From NCBI GenBank assembly GCA_023410575.1, contig JAEYPP010000017.1, positions 1-64,000 on the forward strand: a DNA stretch of 64,000 bases. Reading direction: 5' to 3'. This DNA comes from Bacillota bacterium (GTDB lineage: Bacteria; Bacillota; Clostridia; Lachnospirales; Lachnospiraceae). Positions 54,822 to 63,796 of the stretch are shown here, piece by piece. The first letter of the stretch is position 1; each line of letters opens with the position of its first letter. Below the pieces are notes generated by a model, which was given only the letters and a program-made list of their open reading frames with translations, had not been told where the DNA came from and did no database searches. Position numbers and translations under genes: made by a program.

Positions 54822-55391
54822 ATGGAACAATTGTATGTAACTAAACGACTAGTAATCAAACATCTAGATGAAACCTCAGCACCTAATGTGCTTTCATTTT
54901 ACCAGGAAAATCAAAAGCTCTTTGAACCATGGGAACCAATACACGCTACTCAATTCTACACACTTAACTACCAAAAATCTCTACTTATTGCAGAGCGTAA
55001 CCTTGCAGCTCGTTCCCAATCCATACGTTACTTTGTCTTTGAAAAAGAAAATTTAAACTCAATTATTGGAAGTATAAATTTCTATCATATACTGCGTTCA
55101 CCAAACTGTAGCTGTAAACTTGGGTACAAGCTAGCAGCTACAGCATGGCATAAAGGATATGCATTTGAAGCAATCTCTTTCTTACTTCCAATTATTTTTC
55201 GTAGTTATAATCTCCATCGTATTGAAGCTGAGATTATGCCAAATAATCAACGTTCCATTGAACTTATGAAGCGACTTAACTTTACATATGAAGGAATCGC
55301 ACGTGAATGCTGTGAGATTAATGGAAGTTATGAAAACCATTGTCGTTACTCTCTTTTAAAAAACGAATGTATAACTCCAACAAATCTTTAA
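54822..55391 (+). CDS. GNAT acetyltransferase (RimJ/RimL-like)
   Basis: A 189-residue GNAT-fold enzyme. Near the start are RLVIKHLDE and PWEP, then IGSINFYHI and KLGYKLAATAWHKGYAFEAIS (motif A), NNQRSIELMKRLNFTYEG (motif B). It resembles the RimJ/RimL N-acetyltransferases of ribosomal proteins. The substrate is unknown. RBS is GGAGGAC. Confidence 0.88.
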   Translation: MEQLYVTKRLVIKHLDETSAPNVLSFYQENQKLFEPWEPIHATQFYTLNYQKSLLIAERNLAARSQSIRYFVFEKENLNSIIGSINFYHILRSPNCSCKLGYKLAATAWHKGYAFEAISFLLPIIFRSYNLHRIEAEIMPNNQRSIELMKRLNFTYEGIARECCEINGSYENHCRYSLLKNECITPTNL

Positions 55392-55396
55392 AACAA

Positions 55397-56713
55397 TTAA
55401 TTAAAGATAATTTCAACATACCAATAGCCAAATTCTCCATCTCTCATGCTACGTCGACGGGAACACTTAAAGTTCTCAAATCCAAACATCTTTGCTAGTT
55501 GCCTTTCACGAGCATTGAGTGTTCCCGGAATCATTAGATAATATTCACACCCTTGTCTTGTAAGTCTCTTAGCAAAAAGTAAATGACGAAAATTACAATA
55601 AGAATGTAGTACAAAACTATTATTACCGAGTGGCCATGATGTCATAGGTAGCAATCCTATATCTTTTGGTTCCAATCTCACACACTCTGCAATTTCACCA
55701 TCATCAAATGGATACATACGAACAAATCGATTTAAAATGGCTCTTGCTGCAGGATGATCAACCCATTGACCCAAATTCAGTGCTGCTGCAGCGGAACCAC
55801 CTGTTGCAGAAACTATCTCATCTTCATTCATTACTTCGTCATCTTCAGTTTTCCTATTCTCATCCCCACTCATGTCCTCAGGAACCACATCTTTACTCGC
55901 CTCTAGTGTCGCAAACTTTTGTTCATTCGTCTTGCGTTCACTTTTTGGTTCCCTTGCTTCTTGTTCTTCTTTTTGAATCATATTCTCCTTAGACTTCTCA
56001 TGTCTTAAGTTAATATCGATTATTTTAATTTCATCCTCTGGAATAATCTGAACCGTAGCTTTTTGGTTCATAATTTCTCGAATTGAAGCGGTTGGTTTCT
56101 CTATTTCACAATTTGGTGTAGCAGTTTTGCCTAAAGTAGAATTCTCTTCCTGAGGTAGATACTCAAGTTTCTCTTCCTCTTCTTTAAATAACTCTTCCCG
56201 CGGCGACTCATCTATTTTTTTTGTCTCTTCTTGAGGATGCTCTTCTAGCTTCTTTGTCTTATCAACTGGGATTTGACTTGGTTCAAAATTATCTGTTCTT
56301 TTCTTTTCGGTACTCGCTGCTTGTTCAATCAGACTTGCTTCATGATATGTAATGACTGACTCATCCCATTTGGCACCAATATAGTTATCCTTCGAATACA
56401 TTAAAATAATGCCAAAGCAATCTTTAAATTCAAACTCATTCGGCACAATTATTCCTCGATTAAAGGAAAGCTTTGCATCCAATAATCCATTCTTTACTTC
56501 TACTACCCCAACCTCTTCACTAAGAATGTGTGATGTCTTTCTTCGCAAAAGATATACCTTACATATTTTTTTTGGTACTGATTTCAGGGCACAGTGAATC
56601 GTAAGTTTACATATCTCATCACTTGCTTCTACTCTTGCAGATCCAACATTTCCTCTCTTTTGTCCATTCTCATAATAGTAAAGATAAGATATAAATCTTT
56701 TATAATTGGTCAT
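55397..56713 (-). CDS. DUF6128-like protein of unknown function
   Basis: A 438-residue protein with a roughly 130-residue N-terminal domain (MTNYKRFISYLYYYENGQKRGNVGSARVE...), a long Lys/Glu-rich low-complexity middle (about 140-310), and a C-terminal domain beginning around NRFVRMYPFDDGE and ending GYWYVEIIFN. The N-terminal domain matches the DUF6128 type found in Lachnospiraceae, whose role is unknown. The ATG 7 nt after AAGGGG was chosen; an upstream ATG is in frame. Convergent with the GNAT gene with a 5-nt gap. Confidence 0.7.
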   Translation of the reverse strand: MTNYKRFISYLYYYENGQKRGNVGSARVEASDEICKLTIHCALKSVPKKICKVYLLRRKTSHILSEEVGVVEVKNGLLDAKLSFNRGIIVPNEFEFKDCFGIILMYSKDNYIGAKWDESVITYHEASLIEQAASTEKKRTDNFEPSQIPVDKTKKLEEHPQEETKKIDESPREELFKEEEEKLEYLPQEENSTLGKTATPNCEIEKPTASIREIMNQKATVQIIPEDEIKIIDINLRHEKSKENMIQKEEQEAREPKSERKTNEQKFATLEASKDVVPEDMSGDENRKTEDDEVMNEDEIVSATGGSAAAALNLGQWVDHPAARAILNRFVRMYPFDDGEIAECVRLEPKDIGLLPMTSWPLGNNSFVLHSYCNFRHLLFAKRLTRQGCEYYLMIPGTLNARERQLAKMFGFENFKCSRRRSMRDGEFGYWYVEIIFN

Positions 56714-56880
56714 ACTACACCCCTTTTTGAATAAACTAAATGACAAAGCATGTCTTAAAAGAAATATATGATATATTCAATTAAGTTATGACAAGGAATC
56801 ATTGCACTATACTATATTTTAAGGTAGAATGAAGAAAACTTGAAACTATAAAAAAGATAGAACATAAACGGGAGTTAAAT

Positions 56881-58701
56881 ATGAATTTATTGACACTTGA
56901 AAATGTAAGCAAAAGTTATACCGAGCGTATGCTCTTTGATAATATAAGTTTAGGTATTAATGATACAGATCGAATTGGTGTGATTGGTATTAATGGTACT
57001 GGTAAATCCACACTCTTAAAGATAATAGCTGGACTAGAGGAGGCTGATTGTGGAACTATAACTAAGGGAAAACAAGTAAGAATTGAATACCTACCTCAGA
57101 TACCTGTTTTCGATGATTCACTTTCCATTCTAGAGAATGTACTTGTTGGTAAATCTGCCAAAGAAGAGTATCGCAACCTAGCTGGGGAGGCGAAATCAAT
57201 GCTTCAACGATTTGGGATTGAAGATTATGATGCTAGTTGTAAACTATTATCTGGTGGTCAGAAAAAACGTGTTGCTTTGGTACGTACCTTACTTACTTTT
57301 GCTGATATTTTAGTATTGGATGAACCTACAAATCACCTAGACAGTACAATGACGGAGTGGCTAGAAGAATATCTAAAAAAGTTTAAGGGTGCATTTATCA
57401 TGATCACTCATGATCGTTATTTCCTAGACCGAGTTACCAACCGTATCATTGAACTTGATAAATCCAAGTTATTTAGTTATGTTGCAAACTATTCTAAGTT
57501 TATTGAATTAAAAGCCCAGCGAGAAGAAATGGAACTTGCAACTGAACGTAAAAATAAGAGTTTATATCGTATGGAGTTAGAATGGATGATGCGGGGTGCT
57601 AGGGCACGATCCACAAAACAAAAGGCACATATTCAACGATTTGAACAGTTAAAAGACCGTCCTCAGATACAAGTAGATGGTAAAGTTGAAATGTCGTCTA
57701 TTGCTAGTCGCTTAGGAAAGAAAACAATTGAACTTGACCATATCTCAAAATACTATGACAACCGATGTTTAATCAGCGATTTTTCCTATATCTTCTTACC
57801 GGGAGATTATATCGGTATTGTTGGATGCAATGGATGTGGAAAATCCACATTACTAAAAATCTTGACTCAAACAATTCCACCAGATTCAGGTGACGTTCAT
57901 ATAGGTACTACCGTAAAGTTAGGATATTTTTCTCAAGAAAACGAATTTATGGATGAATCAAAGAAGGTAATTGACTATATTCGTGATACCGCTGAATATA
58001 TACAGACTATAGACGGCACGATTACAGCATCTCAAATGTGTGAACGTTTTCTATTTACAGGTTCCATGCAATATATGCTCATATCGAATTTAAGTGGTGG
58101 GGAAAAGAGGAGATTGTATTTACTTAAAATATTGATGGATGCACCTAATGTACTTGTTTTAGATGAGCCTACCAATGATTTGGACATTCAAACACTTACG
58201 ATTCTCGAGGATTATCTAAGTACATTTCAAGGTATTGTAATCACAGTATCCCATGATCGTTATTTCTTAGATAAGATAGCAACACGTATGTTTGCTTTTG
58301 AGGGAAATGGGGTGATTCGTCAGTATGAAGGAGATTTCTCAGATTATAAAGCTGCGATTGATAGTTATCCACCGCAAGGTGCTAAAAATAATTACTCTAT
58401 CAACAATTCAACTCAAAACAATACTCCAGAAGTGGATAAAAAGTCAACGCAAAGACAATCCGAAAAAAAACTTAAATTTAGCTATAATGAGCAACGTGAA
58501 TTTGACATGATTGACTCTGTGATTTCTGATTTAGAAGCAAAGATGGAAGAGCTTGATGCTCAAATTGCAGCATCTGCCTCAGAGTATGGTAAACTTAATG
58601 ATCTTCTTGCACAAAAAGAAAAAGTTGAGCAAGAATACGAAGTAAAGATGGAACGCTGGGTATATCTTAATGACTTAAATGATCGAATCAATAATCAATA
58701 A
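56881..58701 (+). CDS. ABC-F ATPase (Uup-like)
   Basis: A 606-residue ABC-F protein with two ATPase domains and no membrane part; such proteins act on the ribosome. Domain 1: GINGTGKST, LSGGQKKR, VLDEPTNHLD. Domain 2: GCNGCGKST (about 316-324), LSGGEKRR, VLDEPTNDLDIQTL. A linker of about 80 residues joins them, and a C-terminal coiled coil (about 540-606) is Uup-like. RBS is GGGAG. A role in antibiotic protection rather than housekeeping cannot be excluded. Confidence 0.92.
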   Translation: MNLLTLENVSKSYTERMLFDNISLGINDTDRIGVIGINGTGKSTLLKIIAGLEEADCGTITKGKQVRIEYLPQIPVFDDSLSILENVLVGKSAKEEYRNLAGEAKSMLQRFGIEDYDASCKLLSGGQKKRVALVRTLLTFADILVLDEPTNHLDSTMTEWLEEYLKKFKGAFIMITHDRYFLDRVTNRIIELDKSKLFSYVANYSKFIELKAQREEMELATERKNKSLYRMELEWMMRGARARSTKQKAHIQRFEQLKDRPQIQVDGKVEMSSIASRLGKKTIELDHISKYYDNRCLISDFSYIFLPGDYIGIVGCNGCGKSTLLKILTQTIPPDSGDVHIGTTVKLGYFSQENEFMDESKKVIDYIRDTAEYIQTIDGTITASQMCERFLFTGSMQYMLISNLSGGEKRRLYLLKILMDAPNVLVLDEPTNDLDIQTLTILEDYLSTFQGIVITVSHDRYFLDKIATRMFAFEGNGVIRQYEGDFSDYKAAIDSYPPQGAKNNYSINNSTQNNTPEVDKKSTQRQSEKKLKFSYNEQREFDMIDSVISDLEAKMEELDAQIAASASEYGKLNDLLAQKEKVEQEYEVKMERWVYLNDLNDRINNQ

Positions 58702-58746
58702 GTATAAAGGATGAAGCTGTAGATAATTACTGTGACACATGAATAA

Positions 58747-58789
58747 AAGGATACGAGTAAGAGTTATATCATCTCTTGTTCGTATCCTT
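58747..58789. terminator. Bidirectional terminator
   Basis: AAGGATACGAGTAAGAG (58747-58763) pairs with CTCTTGTTCGTATCCTT (58773-58789), with T/A-rich flanks. It serves the ABC-F gene and the convergent GNAT gene. Confidence 0.88.
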
Positions 58790-58794
58790 ATCTA

Positions 58795-59637
58795 TTAAAC
58801 TTCAAATTCATAGTATAACTGCTGTTGAGTAATATGAAACCCAGCCTGTTGATACATATGAAATGCAAAAGTATTTGTACTTGTAACTTGCAACAAATAT
58901 TTAACCTGTTTTGACCTAGTTTGAGATAATAATTTCAAAAGCATAGCTTTCCCATATCCTTTGTTTTGATAGTTTGGTAAAATTGTCAAATCAAACAAAG
59001 TCAAAAATGTAGAATCCTCATAGTAAGCGCAAATTCCTATCGGTTTTAAGCGATCAAGCCACACTAAAAAACCATGCATTGCTTTATCTATTAGCAATGA
59101 TTCAAAACGCTCTTTGGCATCTTCTTGAGACATTCTATGTTGATCTTTCAGTATATTCTCATAAAATTTTTTATCTTTATATGTTACTGGAATTAAAGAT
59201 ATACTTGCATCTTGCCCAATTAACTCATTGGTTTGATTTGTTAACGTGACATCTAACCCCTCAGGAAAGAGAGTCATCATATATTCAGCGTAATCAAAGT
59301 GAAGATTTACAACTTCAGGTAAAAATTCTTGCGTCTCTACATATAACTTCTCTATCGCATTCGATGAAAATATTTTCTTCAGCTCTTTTAGAAAATTATT
59401 ATCCTTTGTAAATACTCTTCCATAAGCACAATTCTCTTTAATAGCATCGAGAATTAATAAGCCTGTAATTCCATCCTGACTCATTCCTAGATAATAGGGT
59501 TCCATTTCCCCCTCATAGTACATATTTACTTCTTTTATATATTCATCAAGATCAGCCGTTTGATGAAATTGTTCTCTTAAAAAAAGCTTTATTTGCATTA
59601 CTTGATTGCAGTCTAAACTATTGAATACATGTACCAT
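58795..59637 (-). CDS. GNAT acetyltransferase
   Basis: A 280-residue protein with a C-terminal GNAT domain (about 150-280): motif A is LTILPNYQNKGYGKAMLLKLL, and AFHMYQQAGFHITQQQ is motif B. The N-terminal about 140 residues look like a degenerate second GNAT half. Substrate unknown. RBS is AAGGAGAAT. Confidence 0.82.
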   Translation of the reverse strand: MVHVFNSLDCNQVMQIKLFLREQFHQTADLDEYIKEVNMYYEGEMEPYYLGMSQDGITGLLILDAIKENCAYGRVFTKDNNFLKELKKIFSSNAIEKLYVETQEFLPEVVNLHFDYAEYMMTLFPEGLDVTLTNQTNELIGQDASISLIPVTYKDKKFYENILKDQHRMSQEDAKERFESLLIDKAMHGFLVWLDRLKPIGICAYYEDSTFLTLFDLTILPNYQNKGYGKAMLLKLLSQTRSKQVKYLLQVTSTNTFAFHMYQQAGFHITQQQLYYEFEV

Positions 59638-59664
59638 GAAAAATTCTCCTTATGACTACTGCAC

Positions 59665-60537
59665 TTAAGCCAGTTTTGTATCGATAATATCTGATAAAGT
59701 TGCAAACTGTTGAAGTGAAAGTGCTTCCCCTCGAATTGTTTCCGACACACCTAACTCCTTAATGGATTCCATAATAATCTCCTTAGGAAGTGAAATCTCA
59801 GGTGAATTATTAAGCCCATTAACTAATGTTTTTCTTCGTTGATTAAATGATGCTCGAATTAGACGAAACATTAAGCGTTCATCTTTAACTTTCACCGGAG
59901 CATCTTCATGTAAAGTCAAACGAATTACCGCTGAACCTACATTGGGTCTCGGCATAAAACAATTAGGTGGAACATTGGCAACAATATATGGATCAGCGTA
60001 AAATTGTACTGCTAGAGAAAGTGCTCCATAATTCTTATTTCCAGGTCCTGATTGCATACGCTCTGCTACTTCTTTTTGAACCATAACTGTAATATTCTCA
60101 ATTGGCACATGTGCTTCAAATAATCCCATTATAATTGGTGTCGTAATATAGTAAGGAAGATTTGCGACAACCTTGATTGGCTTCCCATTATTTCTTTCCT
60201 GAACAATTTTGTTGATATCAACTTTTAAAATATCTTGATTGATAATCGTAATATTATCATAAGATGATAATGTATCATTTTCTAAGATAGGAATTAAGTT
60301 CTTATCAATTTCAACTGCAATAACCTCTCTGGCACTCTCACAAAGGTATTGAGTCATGGTACCGATGCCTGGACCAATCTCAAGAACCATATCCTCCTTC
60401 GTAATATGTGCAGAGGTTATAATCTTGTCTAATACGTGTGTATCGATCAAAAAGTTTTGCCCAAACTTTTTTTGAAATATAAAATGATATTTATTTAAAA
60501 TCTCAATTGTATTTTTTGGATCTCCTAGTGTTGCCAT
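59665..60537 (-). CDS. rsmA: 16S rRNA dimethyladenosine transferase
   Basis: Dimethylates A1518 and A1519 of 16S rRNA. 290 residues; GQNFLIDTHVLDKII near the start, SAM-binding EIGPGIGTMTQYL and catalytic NLPYYITTPI. RBS is AAAGGAAAG. It overlaps tatD by 13 nt, the standard clostridial order tatD-rsmA. Confidence 0.97.
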   Translation of the reverse strand: MATLGDPKNTIEILNKYHFIFQKKFGQNFLIDTHVLDKIITSAHITKEDMVLEIGPGIGTMTQYLCESAREVIAVEIDKNLIPILENDTLSSYDNITIINQDILKVDINKIVQERNNGKPIKVVANLPYYITTPIIMGLFEAHVPIENITVMVQKEVAERMQSGPGNKNYGALSLAVQFYADPYIVANVPPNCFMPRPNVGSAVIRLTLHEDAPVKVKDERLMFRLIRASFNQRRKTLVNGLNNSPEISLPKEIIMESIKELGVSETIRGEALSLQQFATLSDIIDTKLA

Positions 60538-61337
60538 GAACTTTCCTTTCTAAGTATGAAACCATATAGTGTTTTCGCATTGATTTCTGTCTGTTCTATC
60601 ACCTCATTTAGTGTTAGATTTTTTATCTCCGCAATCATGTTAGCAACATACTTTAAGTTTGTAGAGTCATTACGTTTTCCACGATTCGGTTCTGGTGAAA
60701 GATAAGGACAATCTGTCTCTAGAACAATCCTCTCTATTGGAGTTTGTTCCACTACCTCTTTCATCTTTTTTGCATTTTTAAAAGTAACAACACCACCAAT
60801 ACCAAGATAGAAACCCATATTCGTAAATTCTCTTGCCACTTCAATCCCATAAGAAAAACAGTGAATAACTCCTGTCAAAGGTTTCCCTTTGCTCTTGGCA
60901 TATTCTTTTGCTTCCTTTACTATCTCTAATGTATCTGCCGCTGCATCACGACTATGAATAATAACAGGCTTTTCTTCCTCAATTGCAAGATGTAATTGTC
61001 TCTTAAACCACTCCTTCTGATGATCACGTTCTGGAGTGTCCCAATAATAATCTAGTCCAATTTCACCCAATGCTACCACTTTTTCTTCCTGTAGATGTTC
61101 CCTAATCCAATAAAGATCAGATTCCGTTAATCCAGCAGTATCACTCGGATGAACACCAATTGCACAATGAACAAACTCATATTTTTTCGCTAATTCTAAG
61201 GACTGTTTTGAACTAACCATACTAGCCCCAACATTCACAACATAATCTATTTTCTCGTCCTTAAGGGAAGTTAACACAGAATCTCTATCCTCATCAAATG
61301 CTTCATCATCATAATGCGCATGAGTTTCAAATATCAT
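60525..61337 (-). CDS. tatD: TatD family deoxyribonuclease
   Basis: A 270-residue metal-dependent hydrolase. Metal ligands are in ETHAHYDDEAF, GEIGLDYYWDTP, HSRDA, HCFSYG and ETDCPYLSPEPNRGKRN. TatD acts on DNA, and 3'-5' exonuclease activity is reported for family members. Upstream of and overlapping rsmA. RBS is AAAGGT. Confidence 0.95.
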   Translation of the reverse strand: MIFETHAHYDDEAFDEDRDSVLTSLKDEKIDYVVNVGASMVSSKQSLELAKKYEFVHCAIGVHPSDTAGLTESDLYWIREHLQEEKVVALGEIGLDYYWDTPERDHQKEWFKRQLHLAIEEEKPVIIHSRDAAADTLEIVKEAKEYAKSKGKPLTGVIHCFSYGIEVAREFTNMGFYLGIGGVVTFKNAKKMKEVVEQTPIERIVLETDCPYLSPEPNRGKRNDSTNLKYVANMIAEIKNLTLNEVIEQTEINAKTLYGFILRKESSWQH

Positions 61338-61407
61338 ATGATTATACCTTTTCTTTCTAATCTCTTATTTCTTGTATTATAAAGAGTTTCTTACGAAAAG
61401 TCTACTT

Positions 61408-62106
61408 TTATTCAGCATTTACAGTCCCCTGTGCCCCATCCATGATGCATTGTTTTCCAACTAAGCTTATACTCTCTTCGTTCATTTTTATAATCATAGG
61501 TATTCCTAATGTTTTTACAACCACAGAAATATGACTCTCCACTTCCCCTAATAAATCAACAATACCGATGGCTCCCCGTTCATATAAATGCAGTACATCT
61601 TCTATACTGAACTGTCTTCCCAATGCAATAAATGGACTGAATGTACTTTTTTCATATACAATTCCTTTGTCCACACCTTTTTCCTTTTGAACCTCTTGCT
61701 CTAGTAGATTTAATATCTCCATTAAATCAATCTTTCTTGCCTTCTGATAGGAATCACCAAACTGGTTAAAAAGTTTTACATAATCATTAAATACATACTG
61801 TAATGCCCATTCTGCCTGTATCTTTTGCTCTTCAATCATATTCAACACTTTATCAATACATCCCTGATCCTCTACCATATGAAGATGACCTTGAACAATC
61901 ATTGCAACTGCTACTCCAACTTTCTTAATCGCAAGTTCATATAATGTTGTAAGGTTTTTCTGTACATTTTTATATGCTTTTCTCACATATTCTTGTTCTT
62001 GCTGCACTTTAGTAATATAGTGCTTTTCATATACACAAGATAAGTCCTTACAAAACTTTACCTCAGCCTTTGCAATCCCATTCGATATACCTACTCCAGA
62101 ATACAT
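61408..62106 (-). CDS. Stand-alone PTS enzyme I-like N-terminal domain
   Basis: A 232-residue protein matching only the N-terminal half of PTS enzyme I (normally about 570 residues). It starts YSGVGISNGIA (the EI opening GIxxSxGIA), has a helical HPr-binding-like region (about 35-140), and retains the swivelling phosphohistidine segment with His192 in GEVESHISVVVKTLGIP. The PEP-binding TIM barrel is absent and the frame ends naturally. It might accept or relay phosphate from another EI, or be a regulatory remnant. RBS is GGGGGGAG. Confidence 0.7.
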   Translation of the reverse strand: MYSGVGISNGIAKAEVKFCKDLSCVYEKHYITKVQQEQEYVRKAYKNVQKNLTTLYELAIKKVGVAVAMIVQGHLHMVEDQGCIDKVLNMIEEQKIQAEWALQYVFNDYVKLFNQFGDSYQKARKIDLMEILNLLEQEVQKEKGVDKGIVYEKSTFSPFIALGRQFSIEDVLHLYERGAIGIVDLLGEVESHISVVVKTLGIPMIIKMNEESISLVGKQCIMDGAQGTVNAE

Positions 62107-62289
62107 ACTCCCCCCCTAATTTGGTCCAATTTATATCTTACAAATTTCTTCCACCTTATCATCATATTTTCATGAAGTCAATAATTAATCTATGATAGTT
62201 ACTTTCTAACACATGTGTTATAATGTATAAAGCTAAAATATTGTTTTATTTAATGATGATTATAATAACATTATATTAATGGAGGATTT

Positions 62290-63306
62290 ATGAAGCGAGA
62301 CCCTTATATGGATAACCTACGTTGTCTCTTAATTATTCTAGTTGTGTTAGGACATTTTTTTAGTAAAATATCATCTATTGAAGCGTATAAATATCTCAAC
62401 TATTTCATTTATCTATTTCATATGCCTTTATTTATTTTTGTATCTGGATATTTTTCAAAAAGTATTATTAAAAATGGTGTGTTTCAATCAAAAAAAGTAT
62501 TCTCCATATTCTGGATGTATCTTCTCTTTCGGTGCATAACGTATTTAATTACTGGATATTATAAAGGATTTCATAGTTTTAAGCTATTTGATGAAAGCTC
62601 TGCTCCTTGGTACTTGCTCTCCCTTAGCCTATGGTACTTAATGATTCCATTAATTCGTAATTATAAAGCCAAATATGTGATACCAATCACCTTTGTTATT
62701 GGTATCCTGATTGGTTTTGATTCCTCTGTTGGTACGTTCTTATCTTTATCAAGAACAATTGTTTTCTTTCCTTTCTTTTGCATTGGTTATTATTTTACAC
62801 CAGAACTACTATCTAGCTTACTTAAGAAAAAATTGCGTATCCCATCTTTTATACTATTGGCAGTTACTTTAGGATTACTTCTTTGGAAGGGAAATCTTTT
62901 TTCTCCATACGCTAGATTTTCTTATGGCGCAACTTCATATGCTGGTATTCTAAAGAAAGATTATTATTTTACTGGTCCACTATACCGTACCATTTGGTAT
63001 GTTGTTGCTATTATATTATCACTTGCTGTTATGTATATCATTCCAAGATGTCATACTTGGTTCACTTACATCGGTCAGCGAACACTTAGTGTGTATGTTG
63101 TACATGTATTAATTCGAAATGTACTCGTTTATGAAGGTTTCAATACTTATATTTTAAGCTTACCACGGATTTATTCCCTTTTCGTTTTTGTTGTATGTAT
63201 AGTAATTGTACTCATTTCCTCCAGTCCTATTGTATTTAAACCATTTTCCTACTTAATGGCTCACCCATTTTTTACGGATATTTTCAAGAAAAAAAATAAT
63301 AATTAA
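62290..63306 (+). CDS. Acyltransferase family 3 membrane protein
   Basis: A 338-residue integral membrane protein with about ten hydrophobic segments. It starts with the family signature DPYMDNLRCLLIILVVLGHFF (Arg/His pair) and has FHMPLFIFVSGYF and YVVHVLIRN. Such proteins O-acetylate cell-surface sugars. RBS is GGAGGA. An extended -10 (TGTTATAAT region) lies upstream, next to the palindrome ACACATGTGT. Confidence 0.85.
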   Translation: MKRDPYMDNLRCLLIILVVLGHFFSKISSIEAYKYLNYFIYLFHMPLFIFVSGYFSKSIIKNGVFQSKKVFSIFWMYLLFRCITYLITGYYKGFHSFKLFDESSAPWYLLSLSLWYLMIPLIRNYKAKYVIPITFVIGILIGFDSSVGTFLSLSRTIVFFPFFCIGYYFTPELLSSLLKKKLRIPSFILLAVTLGLLLWKGNLFSPYARFSYGATSYAGILKKDYYFTGPLYRTIWYVVAIILSLAVMYIIPRCHTWFTYIGQRTLSVYVVHVLIRNVLVYEGFNTYILSLPRIYSLFVFVVCIVIVLISSSPIVFKPFSYLMAHPFFTDIFKKKNNN

Positions 63307-63309
63307 TAC

Positions 63310-63369
63310 TTGACAAGCCATGAGTCATATTGTATATAGTATATATATACAATATGACTCATGGCTTGT
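63310..63369 (+). promoter_or_regulatory. Promoter inside a 26-bp inverted repeat
   Basis: TTGACA (63310-63315), 17 nt, TATATA (63333-63338). From 63313 to 63369, a perfect 26-bp inverted repeat with a 5-nt spacer (63339-63343) covers nearly the whole promoter. It precedes a GntR/YtrA-type regulator gene and is the probable autoregulatory operator. Confidence 0.8.
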
Positions 63370-63419
63370 ATCAAGAGAATTGATGCTAACTAAATTTATC
63401 ACAGGAAGGGTGGTGGGCA

Positions 63420-63794
63420 ATGAATATAAATATTAGTAACTCAAGTGGTCAACCAATTTATGATCAAATTTCTTCTCAGATTAAAAATCTCATTATCACT
63501 GGTGAACTTGTTGAAGGAGATGCACTTCCAAGTATGAGATTACTTGCAAAAGAATTGAGAATTAGTGTAATAACCACAAAGCGTGCATATGAGGAGCTAG
63601 AACGAGATGGATTTATTGTATCTATTACAGGGAAAGGCAGTTTCGTAGCAAGCAAAAATACAGATTTTATTCGAGAAGAACACTTAAAGCAAACAGAAGA
63701 ATATCTACAAAAAGCAGTGGATGCTTCTATCTTAGCTGGAGTATCTCTAAAAGAACTCATTGATTTATTGACCTATATTTATAAAGGAGAATAA
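63420..63794 (+). CDS. GntR-family regulator (YtrA-like)
   Basis: A 124-residue regulator with the GntR winged helix (about 10-80: PIYDQISSQIKNLI, LPSMRLLAKELRISVITTKRAYEELERDGFI) and a short C-terminal helix, with no ligand-binding domain. That size marks the YtrA subfamily, which usually represses its own operon and an ABC transporter next to it. Translational spacing fits: the ABC gene starts 3 nt after it. Confidence 0.92.
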   Translation: MNINISNSSGQPIYDQISSQIKNLIITGELVEGDALPSMRLLAKELRISVITTKRAYEELERDGFIVSITGKGSFVASKNTDFIREEHLKQTEEYLQKAVDASILAGVSLKELIDLLTYIYKGE

Positions 63795-63796
63795 TT

